In this document: positions 52,087-59,232 of the stretch, piece after piece | Numbering within the stretch: the first letter of the stretch is position 1 | How the letters are laid out: every line of letters begins with the position of its first letter | Assembly: GCF_029813115.1 (NCBI RefSeq) | Contig: NZ_JAPZDS010000006.1 | Location: 186,001 to 250,000 of the forward strand | Length of the DNA stretch: 64,000 bases | Direction of reading: 5' to 3' | From: Aureimonas sp. SK2 | GTDB taxonomy: Bacteria; Pseudomonadota; Alphaproteobacteria; Rhizobiales; Rhizobiaceae | Position numbers and translations under genes: made by a program | Notes under the pieces: model-generated | The model's database searches: none | What the model was told of the DNA's origin: nothing | The model's input: only the letters and a program-made list of their open reading frames with translations

Positions 52087-53961
52087 CTATCCTCGCAGGC
52101 GCAAAAGGTCAAGGGCGCAGAGCGTCCCGCATCCTCGTTTCGGAATGATGACGCCAGCGACGATTGCCTCTTGTCCGACGGCCCGATGGTTTGCTAGAGA
52201 GCCCTCGCGCCGCAGGGCGCCGACCACGCTTCTTGAGCGTATGCTTATTCGATCGGAAGATCGACCTCGGACGGAGAGGTGGCAGAGTGGTTGAATGCAC
52301 CGCACTCGAAATGCGGCATACTCGCAAGGGTATCGGGGGTTCAAATCCCTCCCTCTCCGCCACTTCAGTCCCTGAGTGGGCACTGAGTTTACACCACTTC
52401 CCGCCACAAGCGTCTGTAGCAGCCGGGACTTCGATCCCATGATGCGAACCTCGCCCTCCGCGACCTCGACACGCTGTGCAAGCGCGCGCAGGTGGTCGCG
52501 GCGATAGCCGCCACTTTCCAGCCGGATACGGTCGCGGGCGGTTGCGGCGAACTTCCGCAGCATCTGCGGCGTCACCGCCTTCTGTCCTGTGTTCTGGAGC
52601 ATCGCCTGCGCACGCTCTGCGTCCGCCTTGGCCTGATCGCGGATGGCCTTGAGTCCCTCGATGCGGTCTTTCAGCGCCGGGTCGTCCAGATCGGCAATGC
52701 CCGCCTCGATGGCGTCGTAAAGCCGCTTGAGGCGCAATTCCGATTCGGCTGAGCGCTTGTTCAACTCGGCGATATGCTCGCGGCGGCGCTCGGCGTGTTC
52801 TTCCCTGCGGTCCAGCGCGGCGGCAAGGACGGTTTCCAGCCGCTCGGGTTGGAGAAGCTGGCCCTCAAGGTGGTCGGCGACCAGATCGTCCAGCTTGTCC
52901 ATCGGCACGGCCATGCCGCTGCACGCGGTCGGCCCCTGCCGCGCCTTCATCGAACAAGCATAGTAGCGATAGCGCCCGCCCTTGCCGGTGCGGATGGTCA
53001 TGGCCCCGCCGCACTTGGCGCAATGGATCAGGCCGGTCAGCATGGTCGGGCCGCTGATGACGCGGGCTGGCATGACCTTGGGATTGCGCGCCTTGAGCAG
53101 TTTCTGAACCGCGTCGAACGTCTCTTTGTCGATGATCGGCGGAACAGGGACGGTGACGATCTCGCTCGTCGGCTTCAATTCCTTGGTCTTGCTACGCTTG
53201 TTGAACTCATGCTCGCCCATATAGGTGCGGCGGGTGAGGATGCGGTGAACCTGACCGATGCCCCAACGCCCGCCGTCGCGGGTAAAGATGCGTCGGCTGT
53301 TGAGGTAAGAAACGATATTCTTGACGCCCATTTGGCCGGTCGTGCCGTCGCCTTCCAGCGCGAGGCGATAGATCAGGCGCACCGTGTCGGCGTGGAGCGG
53401 GTCGATTTCCAGCTTCTTCTTGACCTTGGCTCCGCGCTGCTCGGCGGCGACGGTGCGATAGCCGATAGGAGGAAGCGAGCCGTTCCAGAAGCCTTGCCGG
53501 GCATTCTCCTTCAAGGCTCGCATGACGTGCTTGGCGTTCTCCTTGGACTGGTATTCATCGAACAGCGCCATGATCTGCCGCATCATGACGTGCATGGGGT
53601 CATCCCCCATTTCCTGTGTTATCGAAACCAGCTTGACGCCATTCTTCGCCAGCTTGCGGACATAGAACTCAAGCTCGAAGTGATCGCGGAAGAACCGGCT
53701 GAACGAGTGGACTACAACAACATCAAATGGCGCGGGCTTCGACGTTCCGGCCTCGATCATGCGCTGAAACTCGGGGCGGCGGTCGTTGGTGGCCGATGCG
53801 CCGGGTTCGATGAAGGTTTCGACCAGTTGCAGCCCGCGTGACTCGCAATAGGCTTCACCCTGCCGCTTCTGGTCGGGAATCGACACGTCATGCTCGGCCT
53901 GCCGCGCCGTCGAAACACGCAGATAGAGGGCGGCGCGTAGCGGCACGGAAGAAGCGGTCAT
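52087..53961 (-). CDS. large serine recombinase reading through the tRNA gene
   Basis: The site-specific recombinase of the element. Ser17 in [11 protein letters not shown] is the catalytic nucleophile; the N-terminal resolvase domain runs to about residue 150 ([27 protein letters not shown]), the Recombinase domain covers 160-260 and the zinc ribbon is CAKCGGAM ... [15 protein letters not shown], followed by a coiled-coil ([30 protein letters not shown]). ATG 53961 has AAGGGGA upstream. The frame passes the element edge near residue 533 and then translates the tRNA-Ser antisense ([20 protein letters not shown]), ending TAG at 52087. So 91 C-terminal residues come from host DNA and would change on excision. 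Confidence 0.9.
   Translation of the reverse strand: MTASSVPLRAALYLRVSTARQAEHDVSIPDQKRQGEAYCESRGLQLVETFIEPGASATNDRRPEFQRMIEAGTSKPAPFDVVVVHSFSRFFRDHFELEFYVRKLAKNGVKLVSITQEMGDDPMHVMMRQIMALFDEYQSKENAKHVMRALKENARQGFWNGSLPPIGYRTVAAEQRGAKVKKKLEIDPLHADTVRLIYRLALEGDGTTGQMGVKNIVSYLNSRRIFTRDGGRWGIGQVHRILTRRTYMGEHEFNKRSKTKELKPTSEIVTVPVPPIIDKETFDAVQKLLKARNPKVMPARVISGPTMLTGLIHCAKCGGAMTIRTGKGGRYRYYACSMKARQGPTACSGMAVPMDKLDDLVADHLEGQLLQPERLETVLAAALDRREEHAERRREHIAELNKRSAESELRLKRLYDAIEAGIADLDDPALKDRIEGLKAIRDQAKADAERAQAMLQNTGQKAVTPQMLRKFAATARDRIRLESGGYRRDHLRALAQRVEVAEGEVRIMGSKSRLLQTLVAGSGVNSVPTQGLKWRRGRDLNPRYPCEYAAFRVRCIQPLCHLSVRGRSSDRISIRSRSVVGALRREGSLANHRAVGQEAIVAGVIIPKRGCGTLCALDLLRLRG
52171..52199 (+). promoter_or_regulatory. 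candidate promoter for tRNA-Ser
   Basis: TTGTCC at 52171-52176 and CTAGAG at 52194-52199 are 17 bp apart, upstream of tRNA-Ser with a leader of about 70 bp. The match to consensus is moderate and there is no other support. Confidence 0.3.
52273..52362 (+). tRNA. tRNA-Ser(CGA)
   Basis: A complete class II tRNA: acceptor arm GGAGAGG/CCTCTCC, discriminator G and encoded CCA at 52360-52362. The anticodon stem CCGCA/TGCGG carries loop CTCGAAA, anticodon CGA, reading UCG. The D arm (GGCAGAGTGGTTGAATGC) and long variable arm (ATACTCGCAAGGGTATC) and T arm GGGGGTTCAAATCCCTCC are typical of tRNA-Ser. Its 3' end is the insertion edge of a mobile element, whose recombinase reads through this gene on the other strand. 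Confidence 0.97.
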
Positions 53962-54001
53962 AATCAGTCCCCTTTCAAACCCGGTCGAACGAACGAGGCC
54001 G

Positions 54002-54334
54002 CTACTCAGCGGCCTCCCGGATCGTCCCGACGATCCATTCATTCAGGCTCTTGCCCGATGCTGCGGCGGCAATGACTGCGGCGGCATGGTCGTCAGGCGT
54101 GAGGCGGACATTGAACTTGCCGGAGAACTTCCGGCGCGGCTCAATCCCCTTTTCCCGGCACATTTCAAGATAGACGGCCAGCGACTTGCGGCCTTCCTCG
54201 ATCAGATCGTGGACGCTTTCGGCATAGAAGTCGGCCCCGCCATTGAGGCCGACAAACTCGCCGCGCAGCATCTGAATCTCGGGATCGAAAGCGATAACCG
54301 CCTTCTCGCCATTGATTTCAACGACATTGTTCAT
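54002..54334 (-). CDS. hicB: HicB-like antitoxin
   Basis: A 110-residue antitoxin of the HicB family: a partial RNase-H-like N-terminal part (MNNVVEINGEKAVIAFDPEIQMLRGEFVGLNGGADFYAESVHDLIEEGRKSLAVYLEMCREKG) and a C-terminal ribbon-helix-helix-type region KFNVRLTPDDHAAAVIAAAASGKSLNEWIVGTI. It probably binds and neutralises the HicA toxin and represses the operon. ATG 54334 overlaps the hicA stop (ATGA). It precedes the recombinase by 40 bp on the same strand. Confidence 0.85.
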   Translation of the reverse strand: MNNVVEINGEKAVIAFDPEIQMLRGEFVGLNGGADFYAESVHDLIEEGRKSLAVYLEMCREKGIEPRRKFSGKFNVRLTPDDHAAAVIAAAASGKSLNEWIVGTIREAAE

Positions 54335-54585
54335 GGCTTTACTCCGTGTTCGTCCAGCCATTTACGGATGCTGGCAACCGCACCTTTGTCCGTATCCGGT
54401 GACGGATGCGGGCGATGAAAGACGCGCACTTCGCCGAACAGGAACACGCCGACGCGCGAACCTTCCCGCTCACTGACTTCCGCCCCGAGGCTTAAAAACA
54501 GCGCCTCTATGTCGGCCCAGCGGATCGAACCGTTGACCGGGCGGGCGAAGATCAGTTCCAGCGTGGCTCTGTGACGCTTTTTCAT
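54331..54585 (-). CDS. hicA: HicA-like toxin
   Basis: An 84-residue protein, MKKRHRATLELIFARPVNGSI at its start and FHRPHPSPDTDKGAVASIRKWLDEHGVKP at its end, of the HicA-type mRNA interferase group (dsRBD-like fold). The catalytic His in canonical GSHxxF is replaced here by GSRVGVF, as in a related subgroup annotated as HicA family, so its ribonuclease activity is not certain. It is coupled to hicB. Toxin first, antitoxin second is the usual hicAB order. Confidence 0.75.
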   Translation of the reverse strand: MKKRHRATLELIFARPVNGSIRWADIEALFLSLGAEVSEREGSRVGVFLFGEVRVFHRPHPSPDTDKGAVASIRKWLDEHGVKP

Positions 54586-54598
54586 GGAGCATCCAGTA

Positions 54599-54916
54599 TC
54601 ATTTTCTAGTACCGTTTTCAAGGTCGATTTCGGTCCCGGCGTCAGGCAAGGCAATGTCGGGGCCGAACAGTTCATCGAACAGGTCGCCGAACCATCGCTC
54701 GAACACCTCGATTTCGGCCTCCGTAACCGGAACGGGGTCGGGCCAGTCGTCGGTGACTGTCCATGTGCTGAGGTCGTGTTTGGGCGGCCTGCCGGGGAAC
54801 GGCCACGGATAGCCCAGCAGTTCCTCAAGCTGTTCCGATGCCGTGGGCGGGCGTTCGGCGTGCCGGGAACGGGATGCTGTCTCGGGCTTGTCGTCGTTCC
54901 TGCGATCAATAGTCAT
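54599..54916 (-). CDS. element protein of unknown function
   Basis: A 105-residue acidic protein with MTIDRRNDDKPETASRSRHA at its start. A Pro/Trp-rich middle (LLGYPWPFPGRPPKHDLSTWTVTDDWPDPVPVT) precedes an acidic amphipathic helix (EIEVFERWFGDLFDELFGPDIALP). I do not recognise a family. ATG 54916 overlaps the AlpA-like gene by 11 bases; the stop is 13 bp before hicA. It is part of the same transcription unit as hicAB. Confidence 0.65.
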   Translation of the reverse strand: MTIDRRNDDKPETASRSRHAERPPTASEQLEELLGYPWPFPGRPPKHDLSTWTVTDDWPDPVPVTEAEIEVFERWFGDLFDELFGPDIALPDAGTEIDLENGTRK

Positions 54917-55133
54917 CGAGGAAGTCGAACTCGTTGCGCGGACGCTGCCGCCACCCGGCGGGATCGGCAATCCATCGGTTGATGTCGGATTCCCGCCATC
55001 CCGCGCCGTTGGTGCTGATCTTGAGTTGGGCCGGGAACGTGCCCTCTGCGATCTTGCGGTAGATGGTGGACCGCGACAGGCCGGTGCGGGCGCGGACGGT
55101 GTTGAAGCGGATGATGCGGTCTGGTTGACGCAT
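54906..55133 (-). CDS. AlpA-family transcriptional regulator
   Basis: A 75-residue helix-turn-helix protein: IIRFNTVRARTGLSRSTIYRKIAEGTFPAQLKISTNGAGWRESDINRWIA. The pattern (R-x-x-x-x-TGLSRSTIYRKIAxGxFPxxxxL-x-G-W-x-E-x-x-x-x-W) is that of the AlpA/phage excisionase-type MerR-like family, which acts as a directionality factor or activator. It heads the minus-strand group leading to the recombinase. The 137 bp between it and traA hold no gene. Confidence 0.9.
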   Translation of the reverse strand: MRQPDRIIRFNTVRARTGLSRSTIYRKIAEGTFPAQLKISTNGAGWRESDINRWIADPAGWRQRPRNEFDFLDDY

Positions 55134-55270
55134 GGCTGCGCTGCCTCCTGCTGGCTGTTTCTGGCGATTACAGAGACCAGACAGAGCAACGATTTGTCGT
55201 TGTGCAAGAAGTATTTAGCCGTCGTAGTGCTGCGGCGTACAAAGGGCGGCAAAAAGGTAGGTTCTACGAT

Positions 55271-58225
55271 CTACAAACCGATGCCCCGGCCCCTGCCGAG
55301 ACCGTGACTGAGGGCGAGTTGCCGACCAAGCCTCATGCCTGAGTCGAAATCCATGCTGATGCCGAGTTGCTTCTTGCGGCCTTCGAGCAGGGATTCCATC
55401 TGCGGATCGCGTTCGAGGCTCATCGCCATGTTGCCCATCTCCGCCCGCGCGGCTCTGTGGCCGGAATAGTCGCCAGCCGCATATCTGTGTTCGCCCGCCT
55501 GCCCGAGTTCCTGAAAGCGCTCCACGAAACGATCCGCGCGCCAGTTCGGATCACGGGCCGGATCGGTGCGGATTTCTGTTTCGAGCTGGAGGGCGCGGAT
55601 GGCGCGGTCGATCCTGCCGCCGCCCGCCTCGCGGGCAAGGCTGTTGTCCTTGCTGTAAGCCGCCTCCGCATCCTGCCAGCCGTGCGGGCGGACTTCCTCG
55701 AAGGCCCGCCGTGCCGCGCCCAACTCACGCCGCTGCTCGTCGGAAGGCGTGAGACCCTGTTGCTTGGCGTCAAGGATCGCATCGGAGGCGCGGGCATGGC
55801 GGACAAGCGCCTGCCTGCGGGCGCGGCGCAAGGCGGCTTCCGGGTCTTCCTCATCCTTCCTTTCCGGCTGCCTAACCGCGTCCGAAACGGCTGCACCGTC
55901 TGCGGCCAGGTGCAGGCCATCAAACATGCCGCGCACCTTTTCGGGAACCCGCTTGACGATCTTGACAACCCGCTCCATCCGCTCGCGGAAAGTGATGCCG
56001 CGCCGCTCGGCAAAGCTTTGGGCCGGGTCGGCGCGCTCGTAGTCCGACGCCATGTCCTTGGCCCGGTCGCGCGACAGGGTGCTGATGAGCTTGTCCTGAC
56101 TGGCGAAGTCGTCGCGGCCATAATGCAGGTCCATGCCGTCACGGTGCCGAGACAGGGCGACATAGCTGCCGTGGGCGTCCATGCCGGGCGTTGCCAGCAC
56201 ATGCGTCCGGTCCACGGTCATGCCCTGCGCCTTGTGGATGGTCGCGGCATAGCCGTGGTCGATCCGGTCATAGTCCTTCAATTCGAACGAGACGTTGCGC
56301 CCGTCATCGGTGCGAACCGTCATGCTCTGGGTGCTGACTTGTTCGATTGTGCCGAGCGTGCCATTCTTCACGCCAAGCCCGCGTTCGTTTTGCAGGAACA
56401 TCACGCGCTCGCCACTGGCGAAATTTCTGTCTCCGCGCTCGACCTTGACGCGCACATCCTCGCCCAGATCGCCAGCCTCCCGCATCCGGTCACGGGCGGC
56501 CTCGTTGAGTTCTCGCACCTCGGCATTGGTGTGGGTGAGGATGATGCGGCTTGCGTCGGGGTTAGCCTGCCGGTCGCGGTCCCAGCGGTCGATCAGATCG
56601 CCGCGTGCCTGTTCGCGGGTTTCAGCGGAATGCACCATGTCGTGACTATCATAAGCGTTGATCGCTTTGCCGGTCCTGTCGCTCGCCAGATCGCGGGTGG
56701 CGTCGCGCTGCCAATCCTCGCGCTGGCGGCGCACCTCGCCGATTTCCGCGCCGCCGTGGCGCTCATGGATCGACCGGAATGCCGCGCCTGCCTCAATGGA
56801 TTGCAACTGCTGCGGATCGCCGACCAGCACCACCTTGGCCCCGGCTTCGGCCGCATAGGACAGGACGCGCTCCATCTGCCGCGTGCCGACCATGCCCGCC
56901 TCGTCGATCACCAGCACGTCGCGCGAAGTCAGCATGTCGCGACCGTTTTTCCAGCCGTGTTCCATGCTGGCGATGGTGCGGGACGCAATGCCAGAACCGC
57001 TTTCCAGATTCTCGGCGGCGATACCCGACAGGGCCACGCCGCGCACCTCGTAGCCTGCCGCCTCCCATGCCTCGCGCGCCACACCGAGCATGGCGCTCTT
57101 TCCCGTTCCGGCGTAGCCGACGACAATACCAAGGTCGCGCCCGTCCGTGACATGCGCCAGCGCGTCGGCCTGCTCGCCGGACAGGACAAGGCCGCGCTGT
57201 TCGGCGCGGACCAATGCGGCTTCGCGGTCCCGGTCGCTGACTTCGTGCAACTGCTTCTCGGCCATCATTTCCGCCGCGCGGTGCAGGCGCTGTTCGGCCT
57301 CGATCATGTCGCGCGTGGTGAACCGATCCTCGCCACGAGAATCCTTGCCGAGTTCGATCAGGTCAGGGGCGTTTCCCATCGCGCCCATGACCTCGTTGAA
57401 CTGGTCCAACCCGTCGCTGTGGCGATGGGCGAACTTCGCCATGTCGCGCCGCGTGAAGGTTGATTGCTGCTGCGTGATCGCGTCCAGTGCAATGGAAGGA
57501 TCGGCAATGATCCGCTCGCCATTGTTGCGGGCAATCTCGCGGTGCATGTCCGTGCGGTCGGCGGCTTCAACGCCTTCGCCCTCGATGCGCTGCGCCGGTG
57601 CGCCAATCTGGCTTTGCGGCTCAAGGCCGATGCCCTGTGCTTCTAGGCTGCGGTGATCGATGCGCGCGTCAATGTCGAGTTCGGCAAGCCGCTCGTTGAC
57701 ATGATCGGCCCAGCGTTCCCGCCAGCGCTCGACCATCTCCGTCCGGTTCCAGTCGCGCACCTTCTGGCCGAAACCGTTTTCATCCACGCTGCGCATGGTG
57801 AGCATCACATGGGCATGGGGCTTGGGGTTGCCGGCCTCGGCAAAATCCCAATGCACATTCAGATCGGCGATCATGCCCTGATCGACGAATTCCGACTGTG
57901 CGAAGTCGCGGGCAAGGGAAATCCCTTGTTCCTCGCTCATCTCGCGCGGAATGGCGAATTCGACCTCGCGCGCAAGCTGCGCATCCTTGCGCACCTCGAA
58001 TGCCTCCACATCGTTCCAGAGGCGTTCGCGGTCGGACCAGACTTCGGGCGCACCGTCCGGCAATAGCACCTCGGAATGGACGACGCCGCGTTTGTTGGAA
58101 AAATCCTGCACGCGGTCGATGCGCTCGTCGCGCATTCGCGAGGCCGAGCGGTAGGCGGCGGAGGCCACCGCGCTGCTTCCGGCCTTACGGCCAATGACCT
58201 TGACGTGAAGATGATAGATCGCCAT
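55271..58225 (-). CDS. traA: TraA-type relaxase/helicase (MobA/MobL)
   Basis: A 984-residue conjugative relaxase of the Ti-plasmid TraA type. The N-terminal relaxase has MAIYHLHVKVIGRKAGSSAV, candidate catalytic Tyr25 (AAYRS) and metal-binding His125 (NVHWD), His137 and His139 (PKPHAHVML). A RecD-like helicase follows with Walker A GYAGTGKS (370-377), Walker B VLVIDEAGM and GYAATIHKAQGMTVDRTHVLATPG. It nicks and unwinds DNA at oriT. ATG 58225 is chosen; the frame's extension to 58360 covers the oriT region. It is divergent from traC. Confidence 0.93.
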   Translation of the reverse strand: MAIYHLHVKVIGRKAGSSAVASAAYRSASRMRDERIDRVQDFSNKRGVVHSEVLLPDGAPEVWSDRERLWNDVEAFEVRKDAQLAREVEFAIPREMSEEQGISLARDFAQSEFVDQGMIADLNVHWDFAEAGNPKPHAHVMLTMRSVDENGFGQKVRDWNRTEMVERWRERWADHVNERLAELDIDARIDHRSLEAQGIGLEPQSQIGAPAQRIEGEGVEAADRTDMHREIARNNGERIIADPSIALDAITQQQSTFTRRDMAKFAHRHSDGLDQFNEVMGAMGNAPDLIELGKDSRGEDRFTTRDMIEAEQRLHRAAEMMAEKQLHEVSDRDREAALVRAEQRGLVLSGEQADALAHVTDGRDLGIVVGYAGTGKSAMLGVAREAWEAAGYEVRGVALSGIAAENLESGSGIASRTIASMEHGWKNGRDMLTSRDVLVIDEAGMVGTRQMERVLSYAAEAGAKVVLVGDPQQLQSIEAGAAFRSIHERHGGAEIGEVRRQREDWQRDATRDLASDRTGKAINAYDSHDMVHSAETREQARGDLIDRWDRDRQANPDASRIILTHTNAEVRELNEAARDRMREAGDLGEDVRVKVERGDRNFASGERVMFLQNERGLGVKNGTLGTIEQVSTQSMTVRTDDGRNVSFELKDYDRIDHGYAATIHKAQGMTVDRTHVLATPGMDAHGSYVALSRHRDGMDLHYGRDDFASQDKLISTLSRDRAKDMASDYERADPAQSFAERRGITFRERMERVVKIVKRVPEKVRGMFDGLHLAADGAAVSDAVRQPERKDEEDPEAALRRARRQALVRHARASDAILDAKQQGLTPSDEQRRELGAARRAFEEVRPHGWQDAEAAYSKDNSLAREAGGGRIDRAIRALQLETEIRTDPARDPNWRADRFVERFQELGQAGEHRYAAGDYSGHRAARAEMGNMAMSLERDPQMESLLEGRKKQLGISMDFDSGMRLGRQLALSHGLGRGRGIGL

Positions 58226-58250
58226 CGCGATCAAATCATCTACACCTCTG

Positions 58251-58285
58251 AGCGCACGTCGGAACGACGTATAAGCGCGCCCTCG
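58251..58285. other. oriT-like nick region (Ti/RSF1010 type)
   Basis: Between the divergent traA and traC genes, an inverted repeat ACGTCG-GAA-CGACGT (58256-58270) is followed directly by ATAAGCGCGCCCTCG (58271-58285). From memory this matches the Ti-plasmid oriT (TACGTCG stem then CGTATAATTGCGCCCTTGG read on one strand) and RSF1010 (TAAGTGCG|CCCT). By analogy the nick would fall between 58279 and 58280 (GCG|CCC). Position beside traA, the usual place in Ti-like systems, supports it. Confidence 0.82.
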
Positions 58286-58396
58286 AAATGAATTTCTCGG
58301 GACATCCCGCGCCGTTTCAGCTTGTCTCGGCAACCTTACAGCATTGCGGCAGACGCTCAACTATCATCGCTCCAGCAACAGCTTATGGAGATGGCG

Positions 58397-58723
58397 ATGC
58401 GCAAGCCACGGGACTTCGATGCGGAACTGAAGTCGCTGGAAGACAAGGCGCGAGACCTGAAAGCCCGCAAAGTGCAACAGCTTGGCGAGCTGGTCATCTC
58501 GACTGGCGCCGACGCCCTCAGCGCCGAGGAACTGGCGGGCGCGCTGATCGTGCTGGCCGAAACCAAGGAAGCCGGAAAGAGGGAGGCGTGGGCGAAGCGC
58601 GGGGCCGCGTTTTTTCAGGGCCGATCGCGGCGATCTGCTCCGGCATCTGAGCGCGACAACGGCGGCGCTCCGGCGCAATCGGGCGGCGCGCAACCGCCAT
58701 CAGGCGGCACGGGCGCGGCATGA
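58397..58723 (+). CDS. traC: conjugal transfer protein TraC
   Basis: A 108-residue protein with MRKPRDFDAELKSLEDKARD at its start, then LKARKVQQLGELVISTGADALSAEELAGALIVLAETKEAGKREAWAKRGAAFFQG; a Ser/Gly/Ala-rich tail follows. This helical, Lys/Glu-rich form fits the Ti-type TraC accessory transfer protein. I start at ATG 58397, preceded by GGAG six bases away; in-frame TTG 58322 and ATG 58385 are alternatives. It is divergent from traA across the oriT and is followed by traD after 1 bp. Confidence 0.8.
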   Translation: MRKPRDFDAELKSLEDKARDLKARKVQQLGELVISTGADALSAEELAGALIVLAETKEAGKREAWAKRGAAFFQGRSRRSAPASERDNGGAPAQSGGAQPPSGGTGAA

Positions 58724-58724
58724 C

Positions 58725-58997
58725 ATGCGAAGCTGGCAGGTCGAGCGCCGCAAGCGCACGCGGCATCTGATTGAGCTGGGTGGTCTCGTCGTCAAAGCCG
58801 GGATCGTGGACCTGACCGGCGACGATCGCGCCATGATCTACGGCGCGATGATCTGGATGGCGGACAAGTTGCAGAGCGAGGACAGCGAACGGGCGCGGGC
58901 GCTGTGGGCCGGAAAGGGGAAAGAGGCGTTCGAGGCGGAACGTGACGGCATGAATCTCACTTCGGTTGCGACCAGCACGACAGGGCGTGAGCGATAG
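58725..58997 (+). CDS. traD: conjugal transfer protein TraD
   Basis: A 90-residue accessory transfer protein. MRSWQVERRKRTRHLIELGGLVVKAGIVDLTGDDRAMIYGAMIWMADKL matches TraD of Ti-like systems (RRKDTRxKIELGGLVVKAGL). TraC and TraD help the TraA relaxase at oriT. In Ti-type loci traG follows traD; here the next 235 bp have no gene and then comes a histidine kinase. Confidence 0.87.
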   Translation: MRSWQVERRKRTRHLIELGGLVVKAGIVDLTGDDRAMIYGAMIWMADKLQSEDSERARALWAGKGKEAFEAERDGMNLTSVATSTTGRER

Positions 58998-59043
58998 CGG
59001 GCGGTGCGGAGACCCCACATATCGCAGCGCCGCCCGCTATCGC
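58991..59043 (+). terminator. 14-bp perfect inverted repeat after traD
   Basis: GCGATAGCGGGCGG (58991-59004) and CCGCCCGCTATCGC (59030-59043) are perfect inverted repeats around a 25-base loop, starting within the traD stop codon. No T tract follows, so it may be a weak terminator or a site of another kind, and it may mark where the mobile module ends. The rest of 58998-59232 holds no gene I can support; a second short inverted repeat (AGTCGGA 59078-59084 / TCCGACT 59107-59113) is present. Confidence 0.5.
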
Positions 59044-59232
59044 GCGGCTTGCCGCGCAAAATTGATGTGGATCAGGAAGTCGGAGTTTCGCATACCTCGC
59101 GTAAGGTCCGACTGAAGAGATGGTTGAAGATGCGATCGCGATCTTCCGCGTTGTCCCGGATCAGCGCCCTTGCGATTGAAGGCGATTGGCGTCGTCTCGG
59201 GCGCAGATGTGATAAGAGTCGTTGACCCAAGG

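Larger units (their letters stand above)
52360..59043. mobile_element. integrative and mobilizable element next to tRNA-Ser (right end uncertain)
   Basis: The core chromosome (rplU-tRNA) stops at the tRNA 3' end and is followed by serine recombinase, hicBA, an unknown gene, an AlpA-like regulator, TraA relaxase, an oriT-like region, traC and traD. This is a mobilization module plus integrase. There is no traG coupling gene, no type IV secretion (trb/virB) and no replication gene up to 59 kb, so it would need a helper to transfer. I looked for a second copy of the tRNA 3' end to the right and found none, so the right end, and whether the 59-64 kb genes belong to it, is open. Confidence 0.7.

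Noticed and set aside
52109-52363. 84-codon [24 protein letters not shown] antisense to tRNA-Ser
   Set aside because: This is the well-known false protein produced by translating the complement of a tRNA-Ser gene.
59004-59225. 73-codon ORF in the traD to histidine kinase gap
   Set aside because: It starts inside the inverted repeat and has an Arg/Ser-rich composition without motifs; treated as non-coding.
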